64,000 nucleotides of DNA from Fontibacterium abundans. Its GTDB lineage: Bacteria; Pseudomonadota; Alphaproteobacteria; Pelagibacterales; Pelagibacteraceae. Both the position numbers and the translations under genes were made by a program. The stretch lies in the NCBI GenBank assembly GCA_965235095.1, contig OZ249405.1; one strand, written 5' to 3'. Below, piece after piece: positions 1 through 8,736 of this stretch. Within the stretch, counting starts at the first letter, position 1; each line of letters begins with the position of its first letter. The notes beneath the pieces are model-generated. The model made no database searches. It was not told the DNA's origin and worked only from the letters and a program-made list of their open reading frames with translations.

Positions 1-495
1 AGTAGTGCTATTAATTTTAAAGAGGGAACTTTTTTACAAAACTTTAAAAATATTTCAGCTATTAAAGTTTCTAATTATCTTGGAAAGATTACAGAGATCG
101 TTAATAAAATATTTATAGCAGTAACCGTGATATCATCCGTTGCCGTTATCATTGGATTAATGGTTATTTCATCTGCAGTTATTGTTCAGGCAAGACTTGG
201 TATTTATCAGAATTTAATCTTTAAAATTTTAGGTATAAATACAAATAATTTAATTTCAGCAAGCGTTATTGAATTTTTAATTACATTCTTTTCAATTGTT
301 TTTATTGCTTTACTGTTTTCAGTTGGTGTTTCTTATTTTGTAATTGAAACAATCTTTAGATTAAGTTGGAGCTTAGAAATTATTAATTCTGCGTTAGTTT
401 TATTATTAATCGGCATCCTTACAATTGTATTGATTTTGTTTAACAACTATAGATTTTTAAGTCCAAAAGTTTATCCATTAGTTAGAAATGAATAA
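1..495 (+). CDS. ABC transporter permease, FtsX-like domain (C-terminal part, truncated by window edge)
   Basis: Open in this frame from the first base, so the 5' part lies outside the window. The visible 164 residues contain a short soluble stretch, then three or four hydrophobic helices with the arrangement of an FtsX-like permease end (a helix following NKIFIAVTVISS, the loop ARLGIYQNLIFKILG, then two more helices). That loop resembles the conserved R-x-x-E/I-x-A-x-x-K-x-L-G segment of YbbP-type permeases, which work with a LolD-like ATPase in lipoprotein or thioesterase-linked export. No stop or frameshift is seen. The family is fairly clear, the substrate unknown. Confidence 0.7.
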   Translation, partial: SSAINFKEGTFLQNFKNISAIKVSNYLGKITEIVNKIFIAVTVISSVAVIIGLMVISSAVIVQARLGIYQNLIFKILGINTNNLISASVIEFLITFFSIVFIALLFSVGVSYFVIETIFRLSWSLEIINSALVLLLIGILTIVLILFNNYRFLSPKVYPLVRNE

Positions 496-514
496 TTCTA
501 AGATTTAATTATTA

Positions 515-1480
515 ATGAAAAACATTGCAATAATTGGCGCTGGATTTTCAGCTGCATCGCTTTCTTATTTTATAAAAAAAGATTTAGATATTTACGAAAA
601 ATCTAGAGGCGCAGGAGGACGTTGTTCAACTCGAAGAGTTGAAAATGTTGGGTTATTTGATCACGGTCTTCAATATATTAAGAGCCCAAGTTCTGAATTT
701 AAGAAGATGTTAAACGATTATAGCGTTTGGAAAGGAAACTTTAAAATATTTGAAAATAACCAACTTAAAAATGATGAAGATAAAGAGAGAATTATTCATG
801 AAAACGGTAACAGTACATTAGTAAAAAATTTATTTAAAAATAATGAAAATATATTTGTAAATAAAGAATTAAAAAGTATTGAAAAAAAATCAGATTATTT
901 ACAGTTAACTTTTAAAGACGATACACAAGAACAATATAAAACAGTCATTATCACAGCGCCTTTTCAGCAAGCCTATAATTTAACCAAACAATTTAGTGAA
1001 AATTATTTCTCAAAGTTTAATTTTTCAATGCAGCCAAATCTTACAGTGATGGTTGCTTTAAACAAAAGTCTAAACCTTGATTTAAGTGCTATTAGTTTTG
1101 AAAATGATGATGTTTTAGGTTTTGCTGCAAATGAGAATACTAAAAAGAAAGATTTAATTAATAAAGATTTAGAATTGTGGACTATTCAATCCTCACTGAA
1201 ATATTCAATCAAAAACATAATGAACTACCGTAATAATAAAAAAACTTTAATTGATGAAACATTAAAAAATTTTTCTAATAAATTGAAAATAAATATTAGC
1301 AAAGACCAAATACATTATAGTGATATTCATGGTTGGCTTTATGCTTATAATCTAAATACAGCAGCTCCTAATTGTTATTGGGATAAAGATCTAAGGCTTG
1401 GTATTTGTGGTGATTGGTTTTCAGGAAATAATGCTGAGAGCGCCTTTTTTAACGCAAAATATTTAGCTAACTTAATTTAA
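515..1480 (+). CDS. renalase-like FAD/NAD(P)-dependent amine oxidoreductase
   Basis: 321 residues. The N-terminus has a Rossmann dinucleotide motif (IIGAGFSAASL, residues 5-15), then an acidic strand end (DIYEKS) and the GGRCSTRR segment that contacts FAD in the flavin amine oxidase/renalase family. The C-terminal LGICGDWF-x5-AESAFFNA matches the second FAD-binding block of that family. It probably oxidises a reduced pyridine nucleotide isomer or an amine in the cytosol; the substrate cannot be told from sequence. It starts 19 bases after the permease gene and converges on phaR with a one-base gap. Confidence 0.75.
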   Translation: MKNIAIIGAGFSAASLSYFIKKDLDIYEKSRGAGGRCSTRRVENVGLFDHGLQYIKSPSSEFKKMLNDYSVWKGNFKIFENNQLKNDEDKERIIHENGNSTLVKNLFKNNENIFVNKELKSIEKKSDYLQLTFKDDTQEQYKTVIITAPFQQAYNLTKQFSENYFSKFNFSMQPNLTVMVALNKSLNLDLSAISFENDDVLGFAANENTKKKDLINKDLELWTIQSSLKYSIKNIMNYRNNKKTLIDETLKNFSNKLKINISKDQIHYSDIHGWLYAYNLNTAAPNCYWDKDLRLGICGDWFSGNNAESAFFNAKYLANLI

Positions 1481-1481
1481 A

Positions 1482-1955
1482 TTATTTTTGACTTTTAATT
1501 TCTTCGACTTCTTTTTTTAGTTTGTCTATTTGAGTCATTAAATCATCCATATTTTTTTCTTGTTTTGGAGCTGGATTTTTAGTTTCATTTTTTTGTCCAA
1601 AGTTGAAAAAATTAAAATCTGCAAAATTTGGAAAATTTTTTGCAAAGATATTATTAGAATTAGCAGAATTCATAGTAGTATTTAAAAAATCAAACATCAT
1701 GTTATTTTTTTTATTTTCATTAAATAAAATAATTTGTTTTAAAATATGAGATGGAATTAAATTTATCCCAGCATTTTCTTTCTCTAATATAATCTGTGTT
1801 AAGATACTCGACGTAATGTCAGTTTGAGTGTCTACATCTACTACTTTAAAATCTAACTCTTTTTTGATTAAAGTTACGATATCGTCTAAAGTAATATAAG
1901 CGCTAGTTTCAGTATTATATAATCTGCGATTTGAATATTTTTTAATTTCTATCAT
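1482..1955 (-). CDS. phaR: polyhydroxyalkanoate synthesis regulator PhaR
   Basis: 157 residues. The first 60 residues carry the strongly conserved PhaR/PHB_acc_N DNA-binding block (IKKYSNRRLYNTETSAYITL followed by a DTQTDIT segment), then a PHB accumulation-regulatory domain and a Lys/Glu-rich coiled-coil tail. PhaR represses phasin and often its own gene and is released by binding nascent PHB granules. Its ATG overlaps the phaC stop in an ATGA, so it is translationally coupled to the synthase. TGCA-based palindromes between phaC and phaP are its likely operators. Confidence 0.93.
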   Translation of the reverse strand: MIEIKKYSNRRLYNTETSAYITLDDIVTLIKKELDFKVVDVDTQTDITSSILTQIILEKENAGINLIPSHILKQIILFNENKKNNMMFDFLNTTMNSANSNNIFAKNFPNFADFNFFNFGQKNETKNPAPKQEKNMDDLMTQIDKLKKEVEEIKSQK

Positions 1956-3817
1956 GATTGTTTTACATATTGTCCTGGAGCTTCATACAGCACTTCAAAG
2001 TTTGTTGCATTAAGTTCTGAAGGTTTTTTAAATTCGCCCGAGTTCACTGCAAGCCATGAAATCCAAATTGGCCACCATGAACCTTCAACTTTTTTTGTAC
2101 TATTAAACCATTCATCTTGAGTTTTACCTTTTTCAAATTTCTTTGTGTAAAAGTGAAGCTTTCCAGGCTTGTTCTCAGTTCCTTGAATGATACCAGCAAT
2201 ATGTCCTGAGTTTGATAAGACAAAATTAATGTGTGAATTATATGCATTTAATCCTTGATATACAGATCGCCAAGGAGCGATATGATCTTCTGTGGTTGCA
2301 ACGGAAAACATCGGTGTATCAATCTTAGATAGATCAATTTCTACATCACCAATTTTATATTTATTTTTTACAATTAAATTATTTAAGTACATGCAGCGTA
2401 AATATTCAGAGTGCATTTTTTCTGGAAGTCGTGTGGAGTCAGAATTCCAGTGCAACATATCAAAAGCGGTAGGCTCATTGCCAAGTAAGTAGTTGTTAAC
2501 TACATAATTCCAGTACAAATCAGCAGGCCTTAAAAAATTAAATGCAGCAGCCATGTCCTTGCCATCAAAGTATCCAGTTTTTTTCATTTGTTGCTCAATA
2601 CTTGTAATTTGTTCTTCAGTAATAAAAATTCCAATCTCTCCTGGATCTTCAAAGTCAATTAAGCTTGCAAAATAAGTGGCAGTAGAAATTTTATATTTAT
2701 TTGGAATAACTTTTAAATAAGCAAGAGCCAGCGATGCTAAAGTTCCGCCAACACAATATGAAGCAATATTTGCGGCATTAGATCCTGTCTTTTCACAAGT
2801 AACTCTTAAAGCCTCCAATACTCCATCTTCAATATATTCTTTAAAGGAAACGTTTCTTGAGCTTGCATCTGGATTTTTCCATGAGATTAAAAAAGTGTTA
2901 AACTTTTTATCAATTAAATATTTCATCATGGATTTTTTATCATTTAGATCCATAATGTAATATTTGTTAATAAACGGAGGAATTACCAACATCGGTTTTG
3001 CATACTGTTGATCAGTTGAGCAATCGTATTGAATGAGTTCAAATAGATTATTTTTAAATATAACTTTGCCTTTTGTTGTCGCTAAATTTTTACCAATTTC
3101 AAATTCACCAGCTTTAGATTGTTGAATAAAAAGCTTATTAGGATGTTTTTCATAATCCTTTTTATAATTTTCATAACCTTTTGCTAAATTATTTCCTTTT
3201 TCATCAACAGTTTTTTTTAAAACTTCTGGATTTGTAAAAGCAAAATTTGACGGAGATAACGCGCTGTTTAATTGTTTTAAATAAAATTGCATTAAACGTT
3301 TATCTTTTGGATCTTTAAACTCTACATTCTCAATTAAATTATTTAAAAAATTTGAGGTAATTAAATAAAATTGTTTAATAAAATCAAAAAATAAGTTTGA
3401 TTTCCACTCCTCATTGGAGAATCTTTTATCAGTTTTTTCTTCGAACACGATGGGATTTGCCATGCCCCCTGATGCACGAGTTACAAAATAGAAGTTTAAA
3501 TTTGCAATTTGTGAAATCCATTTATTTAACTGATCAAAGTAAATATTTGGATTTTGCTGAATGCCTGTTTGAAAATTTTTAAATGACTCCATCATCTTGT
3601 TCATTGTTGGAGCAATTAAATTAGATAAATCGTTGATAGTAAAATTGTTACTATTTTGGTTGTTAGTGTTGAAAGAAGGGAAGTTATTTTGAATTGTTCC
3701 TAAATTTTTAAATGAGTCTACATACTGATTATAAATTTTCAGATTGTTTTCAAATACACTACTTAGATCCTCAAAATTAATCTTATCAGGCTGCTTATCT
3801 TTTTCTTTTTTTGTCAT
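1952..3817 (-). CDS. phaC: class I poly(R)-hydroxyalkanoic acid synthase
   Basis: 621 residues, typical of class I synthases that polymerise (R)-3-hydroxybutyryl-CoA into PHB at the granule surface. After an Asn-rich N-terminus and PhaC_N domain, the alpha/beta-hydrolase domain carries the catalytic Cys355 (SYCVGG), Asp511 (TTEDH) and His539 (NSGHI). The Asp-His spacing of 28 equals that of the Cupriavidus enzyme. The first residue of the lipase box is Ser where Gly is usual. It is the first gene of a leftward phaC-phaR operon, divergent from phasin. Confidence 0.96.
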   Translation of the reverse strand: MTKKEKDKQPDKINFEDLSSVFENNLKIYNQYVDSFKNLGTIQNNFPSFNTNNQNSNNFTINDLSNLIAPTMNKMMESFKNFQTGIQQNPNIYFDQLNKWISQIANLNFYFVTRASGGMANPIVFEEKTDKRFSNEEWKSNLFFDFIKQFYLITSNFLNNLIENVEFKDPKDKRLMQFYLKQLNSALSPSNFAFTNPEVLKKTVDEKGNNLAKGYENYKKDYEKHPNKLFIQQSKAGEFEIGKNLATTKGKVIFKNNLFELIQYDCSTDQQYAKPMLVIPPFINKYYIMDLNDKKSMMKYLIDKKFNTFLISWKNPDASSRNVSFKEYIEDGVLEALRVTCEKTGSNAANIASYCVGGTLASLALAYLKVIPNKYKISTATYFASLIDFEDPGEIGIFITEEQITSIEQQMKKTGYFDGKDMAAAFNFLRPADLYWNYVVNNYLLGNEPTAFDMLHWNSDSTRLPEKMHSEYLRCMYLNNLIVKNKYKIGDVEIDLSKIDTPMFSVATTEDHIAPWRSVYQGLNAYNSHINFVLSNSGHIAGIIQGTENKPGKLHFYTKKFEKGKTQDEWFNSTKKVEGSWWPIWISWLAVNSGEFKKPSELNATNFEVLYEAPGQYVKQS

Positions 3818-3875
3818 TTAAGTTTCTAATAATAGCCTAATAATTATCCTGAGAGCAACAACCTATATGTGCTTA

Positions 3876-3895
3876 TGCAATATATAAATATTGCA
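3876..3895. promoter_or_regulatory. TGCA-type inverted repeat, candidate PhaR operator 1
   Basis: Perfect inverted repeat TGCAATAT / ATATTGCA with a four-base centre, 59 bases upstream of phaC and 116 bases upstream of phaP. PhaR proteins of Paracoccus and Rhodobacter bind TGC-rich twofold-symmetric sites before phaP; assigning this one to PhaR is inference from position and shape. Confidence 0.5.
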
Positions 3896-3964
3896 AACGC
3901 AAAAGAAAAAAGCCATTAAAATCAATAATTTAACTAAAATTAGCGTTTAATCACTTGAAATATA

Positions 3965-3985
3965 TTGCAGTGCAACATATATGCA
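3965..3985. promoter_or_regulatory. double TGCA palindrome upstream of phasin, candidate PhaR operator 2
   Basis: TTGCA-G-TGCAA at 3965-3975 is a perfect palindrome, and its right half is followed by a further TGCA at 3982-3985. The site lies 27-47 bases before the phasin start, where a repressor would block transcription. PhaR is encoded in the same cluster and is known to bind TGC/GCA-rich symmetric DNA at phaP. Confidence 0.6.
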
Positions 3986-4011
3986 ATCTATTAAATAAAC
4001 AAGGAGTAATA

Positions 4012-4467
4012 ATGATGAACAACATAAACAACCCTTTTGAATTCTTTGATTTTCAAAAGATGTTAGCAGCTCTTAAAGTACCAACAGTAGATGGTAATTC
4101 TGAAAATTTAATCAATGCTCAGAAAAAAACTTTAGAAACATTTGCTAATGCATCTAAAGTATTATTTGAAGGCTACAATGCGCTTGCTAAAAAGCAAATA
4201 GAAGTACTTAACAAAGCTATTTCTAGCGCTAAAGATGCTACTTCTGAATTAGCTAAGGGAAACCCTCAGCAATCAGCTGGCAAATCTATCGAATTGATCC
4301 AAGAATCAATCGTTGAAGCTCAAAATATTGCTACTGATTTCTCTAAAATTGCAGAAAAAACTGCAAAAGAATCTTTTGAAATTCTTAATAAAAGACTTTT
4401 AGAAGGTTTAACAGAAATCAAAAAAGTTATCGAAGACGAAGGTAAAAAAGCTTCAGTTAAAAACTAA
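4012..4467 (+). CDS. phaP: phasin (PHB granule-associated protein)
   Basis: About 151 residues, with a phasin_2-type pattern: N-terminal FEFFDFQKMLAALKVP amphipathic segment, then long Ala/Glu/Lys-rich helices predicted to coat PHB granules (ETFANASKVLFEGYNALAKKQIEVLNKA). The frame is open from an ATG at 3955, but the start is placed at 4012 because AAGGAG at 4001-4006 lies five bases upstream; the adjacent ATG at 4015 is equally possible. Divergent from phaC and downstream of TGCA palindromes, as expected of a PhaR-regulated phasin. Confidence 0.9.
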   Translation: MMNNINNPFEFFDFQKMLAALKVPTVDGNSENLINAQKKTLETFANASKVLFEGYNALAKKQIEVLNKAISSAKDATSELAKGNPQQSAGKSIELIQESIVEAQNIATDFSKIAEKTAKESFEILNKRLLEGLTEIKKVIEDEGKKASVKN

Positions 4468-4478
4468 TATTAGTTTTT
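4459..4478 (+). terminator. palindrome with T-run after phasin gene
   Basis: AAAAACTAAT / ATTAGTTTTT forms a perfect 20-base palindrome overlapping the phasin stop and ending in five T. A second longer-range repeat follows (AGGTTTGG 4493-4500 with CCAAACCT 4525-4532). Together these plausibly end phasin transcription before phaB. Confidence 0.4.
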
Positions 4479-4618
4479 AAACAAAATTTAGAAGGTTTGG
4501 TTCTTATATATCCCCTTATTTAGGCCAAACCTCTCTAAAATACTCCAAAATCTCCCTAGTAATTTAAAAACCTCTTTAGTATAATTTTCCTCATATTTAA
4601 TTCATTGGGGGTCAAAGA

Positions 4619-5341
4619 ATGTCCAAAGTTGCTTTAGTCACAGGTGGCACAAGAGGAATAGGTGCTGCAATTGCAAAAAAATTAAAAGAGGATGGTTTTA
4701 AAGTTGTTTGCACTTATGTTGGCAGAGATGAACCAGCTCAAGAATTTACCAAACTAACCGGAATAGAAGTTTTCAAATTTGATGTGGCTTATTTTGAAAG
4801 CTGCAAGTCTGCAATTGTTGAAATTGAAAAAAAATATGGCGACGTTGAAATCGTTATCAATAATGCCGGAATTACCAAAGATCGTTTCTTGCATAAAATG
4901 GCACCAGAGGAATGGAATGCAGTTATTAATACAAATCTAAATTCTCTTTTTAATATTTGCCGAAATGTAATTGAAAAAATGCGAGCTAAAAATTTTGGTA
5001 GAATTGTATCTTTAAGTTCAATTAATGGATTAAAAGGACAGGTTGGACAAACAAACTATTCAGCAGCAAAAGCGGGTATCATTGGTTTCTCAAAAGCACT
5101 TGCATTAGAGAATGCAAATAAAGGAATAACAATTAATGTTATAGCACCAGGTTACGTTGGCACTGATATGGTTAAAAAGATTGATCCTGCAATTTTAAAG
5201 GGAATCGTATCTCAAATTCCAGTTGGAAGATTAGCAGAGCCTACAGAAATTGCTGCCTTGGCAAGTTATTTAGTTAGTGATAAAGCAGGCTTCATTACAG
5301 GCGCTACCTTTTCAATTAATGGTGGCCAGTACATGCAGTAA
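4619..5341 (+). CDS. phaB: acetoacetyl-CoA reductase (NADPH, SDR family)
   Basis: 240 residues, the length usual for PhaB/FabG-type short-chain dehydrogenases. Cofactor motif TGGTRGIG at 8-15, NNAG at 81-84, catalytic Asn106, Ser134, Tyr147 and Lys151 (YSAAK). The segment NAGITKDRFLHKM is characteristic of PhaB. It reduces acetoacetyl-CoA to (R)-3-hydroxybutyryl-CoA for PhaC. A G-rich Shine-Dalgarno (about 4605-4610) precedes the ATG. First of a phaB-phaA-crotonase operon. FabG function is possible in principle, but the PHB context favours PhaB. Confidence 0.92.
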   Translation: MSKVALVTGGTRGIGAAIAKKLKEDGFKVVCTYVGRDEPAQEFTKLTGIEVFKFDVAYFESCKSAIVEIEKKYGDVEIVINNAGITKDRFLHKMAPEEWNAVINTNLNSLFNICRNVIEKMRAKNFGRIVSLSSINGLKGQVGQTNYSAAKAGIIGFSKALALENANKGITINVIAPGYVGTDMVKKIDPAILKGIVSQIPVGRLAEPTEIAALASYLVSDKAGFITGATFSINGGQYMQ

Positions 5342-5365
5342 TAATAAAAAGGAAAAATAAATATA

Positions 5366-6562
5366 ATGAATGATAACGATATAGTCATAACTAGTGCGGT
5401 GCGTACAGCGGTTGGTTCTTTTGGAGGATCACTGTCATCTTTAACAGCTGCACAATTAGGTGCTCACGTAATTAAAAAATCTATAGAAAATTCTGAAATT
5501 AAACCTGAAGACGTTGATATGGTCTATATGGGACAAGTTTTAACAGCAGGTGCTGGACAAAATCCAGCGCGACAAGCAGCAATCCATGCAGGAATTCCAG
5601 CAGATAAAACTGCAACCACAATCAATCAAGTTTGTGGTTCAGGACTTGCATCTGTTGCACTGGCTTATAATTCGATCAAGTGTGGTGATGGAAATATTAT
5701 TATCGCAGGTGGACAAGAAAGTATGAGTAACTCACCTCATTTTATTAATCTTCGAAATGGAATCAAGATGGGTGATGGTAAAATACAAGACTCAATGATC
5801 ATCGACGGTCTTTGGGATATTTATAATCAATATCACATGGGAGTTACTGCAGAAAATGTTGCACAAAAATATCAAATTACACGACAAGACCAAGATACTT
5901 TTGCAGCAGCATCACAAAGAAAAGCAATTGATGCAATTAAAGCAAAAAAATTTAAAGATGAAATCGTACCCATCACTGTAAAAATGAAAAAAGAAGATGT
6001 GGTATTTGACAGAGATGAATATCCAAAAGATGGCACGACAGTTGAAAAACTTGCAAACTTAAAACCAGCTTTTAAAAAAGACGGAACGGTGACAGCAGGA
6101 AATGCATCAGGACTTAATGATGGCGCCGCTGCACTTTGTTTGATGTCAGGAAAAACTGCAAAAGCTAGAGGCATAGAACCTCTTGCAAAAATTGTATCAT
6201 GGGCACAGTGTGGAGTTGATCCAACTATTATGGGAACAGGTCCAATTCCAGCATCAAAGCTTGCGCTAAAAAAAGCAGGTTGGGGTGAAGATGAATTAGA
6301 TTTAATTGAAGCAAACGAAGCATTCGCCGCACAAGCAATTGCAGTGAATAAAGAAATGGGTTGGACTGCTGATAAAGTAAATGTGAATGGTGGTGCAATT
6401 GCAATCGGTCATCCAATTGGTGCATCGGGGGCTCGAATTTTAACAACGTTAATTCACGAAATGATTAAATCTCATTCAAAGAGAGGACTTGCTACACTTT
6501 GTATTGGTGGCGGAATGGGAATTGCAATGTGTATTGAACGTAATTTTATTGATCACAAATAG
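5366..6562 (+). CDS. phaA: acetyl-CoA C-acetyltransferase (beta-ketothiolase)
   Basis: 398 residues, a full-length biosynthetic thiolase. Nucleophilic Cys90 (NQVCGSG), His349 (GGAIAIGHPIGASGAR) and Cys379 (LCIGGGMG) align one residue beyond the Zoogloea PhaA triad. It condenses two acetyl-CoA to acetoacetyl-CoA, the first PHB step. It lies 24 bases after phaB and is followed within eight bases by a crotonase gene, giving a rightward operon. Confidence 0.95.
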   Translation: MNDNDIVITSAVRTAVGSFGGSLSSLTAAQLGAHVIKKSIENSEIKPEDVDMVYMGQVLTAGAGQNPARQAAIHAGIPADKTATTINQVCGSGLASVALAYNSIKCGDGNIIIAGGQESMSNSPHFINLRNGIKMGDGKIQDSMIIDGLWDIYNQYHMGVTAENVAQKYQITRQDQDTFAAASQRKAIDAIKAKKFKDEIVPITVKMKKEDVVFDRDEYPKDGTTVEKLANLKPAFKKDGTVTAGNASGLNDGAAALCLMSGKTAKARGIEPLAKIVSWAQCGVDPTIMGTGPIPASKLALKKAGWGEDELDLIEANEAFAAQAIAVNKEMGWTADKVNVNGGAIAIGHPIGASGARILTTLIHEMIKSHSKRGLATLCIGGGMGIAMCIERNFIDHK

Positions 6563-6570
6563 TTTCTTTA

Positions 6571-7320
6571 ATGGAATTTAAAAACATTAAAGTAAGATCT
6601 GAACAAGCTATTGGCTATGTTCAAATTGATAGAGTTACTGAAAAAAATTCTTTAGATATCGAAACGTCAAAAGAAATTTTAAAAGCACTACAAAACTTTG
6701 ATCAGGATAATGCCATCAAATGTATTGCTATTGAAGGTAATCAAAAACTATTCTCACCAGGCGCTGATATTAAAGAACTTCAAAATTTGACAAAAAATAA
6801 AGCTGCAGAGCAAAAGCTTTTCGATGCCTTTGATGAAATCTATAATATTAAAAAACCAGTTATTGCTTTAGTTGAAGGCTATGCTTTAGGAGGCGGGATG
6901 GAACTTGCACTCATTTGTGATTTTATTATTGCATCTGAGAATGCAAAATTTGGACAACCGGAAGTTAATCTAGGACTAATTCCTGGAATTGGGGGCACAC
7001 AAAGACTTAAAAGATCTGCAGGAAAATATAATGCAAATTATTTATGTATGACGGGTGAGATTATTTCAGCACAACAGGCCCACAATACAGGCTTTGTTAG
7101 CGTTGTTTTAAAAGCTGAGGAATTTAAAGAAGGCGCAATGAAAATATTAAAATCAATTTCGGAAAAACCTCTTTCAAGTCTAGTTGAAATTAAAAGATTA
7201 ATTAATAAAGACGCTTCGTTAAAAGATGAAAGACAAACTTTTTATAAGCTTCTTGATGGTGAAAATAAATACATTGGTATAAAAAGTTTTTTTGAAAAAA
7301 CAAAGCCTGAGTGGAAATAG
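6571..7320 (+). CDS. enoyl-CoA hydratase/isomerase (crotonase family)
   Basis: 249 residues. The oxyanion-hole segments (SPGADIKEL around 62-70 and GYALGGGMELAL at 103-114) and both catalytic glutamates (Glu111, Glu131, 20 apart as in rat enoyl-CoA hydratase) are present. It probably hydrates crotonyl-CoA, linking fatty-acid or PHB turnover to acetoacetyl-CoA. As the third gene after phaB-phaA it likely feeds or drains the 3-hydroxybutyryl-CoA pool. It is not the small PhaJ hot-dog hydratase. Convergent with the next gene, with a seven-base gap. Confidence 0.88.
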   Translation: MEFKNIKVRSEQAIGYVQIDRVTEKNSLDIETSKEILKALQNFDQDNAIKCIAIEGNQKLFSPGADIKELQNLTKNKAAEQKLFDAFDEIYNIKKPVIALVEGYALGGGMELALICDFIIASENAKFGQPEVNLGLIPGIGGTQRLKRSAGKYNANYLCMTGEIISAQQAHNTGFVSVVLKAEEFKEGAMKILKSISEKPLSSLVEIKRLINKDASLKDERQTFYKLLDGENKYIGIKSFFEKTKPEWK

Positions 7321-7327
7321 TTTTAAA

Positions 7328-7513
7328 TTATTTCTTACGAGTATGTATGCCTAAAAAAGAGTAGGCAGGGCAAAATTTAAAAACTCCGCTTACGATAAAT
7401 CCAATTGCAAGCCATCCCCAAGCACTAATAATATTTAAAGCAGTTAGAGTTAAAATTACAACTCCAATAACAATTCTAGAAACTCTATCAATGCTACCAA
7501 TGTTTATTCTCAT
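7328..7513 (-). CDS. DUF2892 (YgaP-like) small inner-membrane protein
   Basis: 61 residues. N-terminal MRINIGSIDRVSRI, a hydrophobic hairpin, and the CPAYSFLGI segment that closes DUF2892 proteins, which resemble the membrane part of the rhodanese YgaP. It sits at the end of a leftward run with two YeeE/YedE sulfur-transport proteins. Such genes commonly neighbour each other, so a role in sulfane-sulfur handling is inferred. Confidence 0.8.
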   Translation of the reverse strand: MRINIGSIDRVSRIVIGVVILTLTALNIISAWGWLAIGFIVSGVFKFCPAYSFLGIHTRKK

Positions 7514-7538
7514 ATTATCTCTTTTGTTAATTTAAATT

Positions 7539-8069
7539 TTAAAGTTTCTTTTTTTCAAACCATTTAAATAAAAATAATACAGCAAATGTAAAGACAATTA
7601 CAACCATCCAATGGGAAGCGCCAAGGATATCAGCAACTCCAACTTTGCCTATGTCAGCCCAAGATAAAACTGTATTTTTTAAGAACGGATAAATTTCAGC
7701 ATAAATTGCAGCACCAATAATCATTCCCAAAGCACCAAATGCAGCGTGCCATCTTCCTTCACCAATTGCACCCACAGATGTTCCAGGACAAAACCCCATT
7801 ACTGCCCAACCTATTCCAAATAAAGCTCCACCAATTAACACACCACCAAAGTTCATTGATTTGTGAGCTAATGTAATAATTCCCATATCTTGAAGAAGTA
7901 AAATTCCACACATGCCAACAAGAATGGATGACAACATAAATTTTAAAATTGTCATATCCTGAAGTAACATCGCACCAATTTGTTTTTCATAACGCAATAC
8001 TCGAGCGCGCTGTAATATGAAACCAAAAGCGACACCAGTTAAAAGTCCTAAAATTTGTTCAATAGTCAT
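7539..8069 (-). CDS. YeeE/YedE family (sulfur-compound) transporter subunit B
   Basis: 176 residues with four or five hydrophobic helices and the family signature GFCPGTSVGAIGEGRW, whose Cys lies in the proposed thiosulfate-conducting path of TsuA/YeeE proteins. It pairs with the adjacent homolog (two-base gap), forming the split-gene arrangement (PmpA/PmpB type). Likely imports thiosulfate or a similar sulfur compound; the substrate is not shown by sequence. Confidence 0.85.
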   Translation of the reverse strand: MTIEQILGLLTGVAFGFILQRARVLRYEKQIGAMLLQDMTILKFMLSSILVGMCGILLLQDMGIITLAHKSMNFGGVLIGGALFGIGWAVMGFCPGTSVGAIGEGRWHAAFGALGMIIGAAIYAEIYPFLKNTVLSWADIGKVGVADILGASHWMVVIVFTFAVLFLFKWFEKKKL

Positions 8070-8071
8070 AA

Positions 8072-8623
8072 TTATAATTTTTTGTAAATAAAGTTAGCAA
8101 CTAATATTCCAAATCCAAAAAACATTGCCATTGCAAAAAATGAACTTAATGAAAGTTGCATCATTCCGCTCAAACCGTGTCCGCTTGGACAACCATCAGC
8201 AAGTCTTGCTCCAATCATTGCAACAATTCCACCAAGCACAGAGAAGATTGCTCTTTTAACAACAGAGCCACCAAATTTTTGTTTCCATACTGGAGGTACA
8301 GATTCTAATTTAAAACTTTTATCTAATTTTGATGAAATGAAAGCGCCAATCAATACGCCAATGATCACAAAAAATTGCCAGTCTAATTTAACTTTTTCTT
8401 TGGCATAATAAATATTTTCAGCCACATGCTCAGGATCAATAGTTTGAAATAAAAATCCTGCAGCTCGAACAAATGTTGTTGAAGCACCAAGGTATGTACT
8501 TTTTCCTAAAAGGGTTGTTGTTAAATAAACTGATGCGATTGCAAGTAAGCCAAGATAAATTCCAGCGACATAAGGATTCCAGCCTTTATTTTTTTCTTTA
8601 ACTTCTGGAATGTTAATTTTCAT
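8072..8623 (-). CDS. YeeE/YedE family (sulfur-compound) transporter subunit A
   Basis: 183 residues, several membrane helices and the second-half signature ADGCPSGHGLSG with the conserved Cys. First gene of a leftward three-gene operon with the second half-transporter and the DUF2892 protein. Divergent from umuD. A split YeeE/YedE pair assembles into the equivalent of one full-length transporter. Confidence 0.85.
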   Translation of the reverse strand: MKINIPEVKEKNKGWNPYVAGIYLGLLAIASVYLTTTLLGKSTYLGASTTFVRAAGFLFQTIDPEHVAENIYYAKEKVKLDWQFFVIIGVLIGAFISSKLDKSFKLESVPPVWKQKFGGSVVKRAIFSVLGGIVAMIGARLADGCPSGHGLSGMMQLSLSSFFAMAMFFGFGILVANFIYKKL

Positions 8624-8736
8624 AAAGATGCTATGTGACTACTCTCATTTTAAATCTTTCACAAAGAACAAATTAACGCATAATTTTTGTGCGTTTAAAA
8701 AATAGCATTCATTGACTTTATTCTATCGAATGGCTA

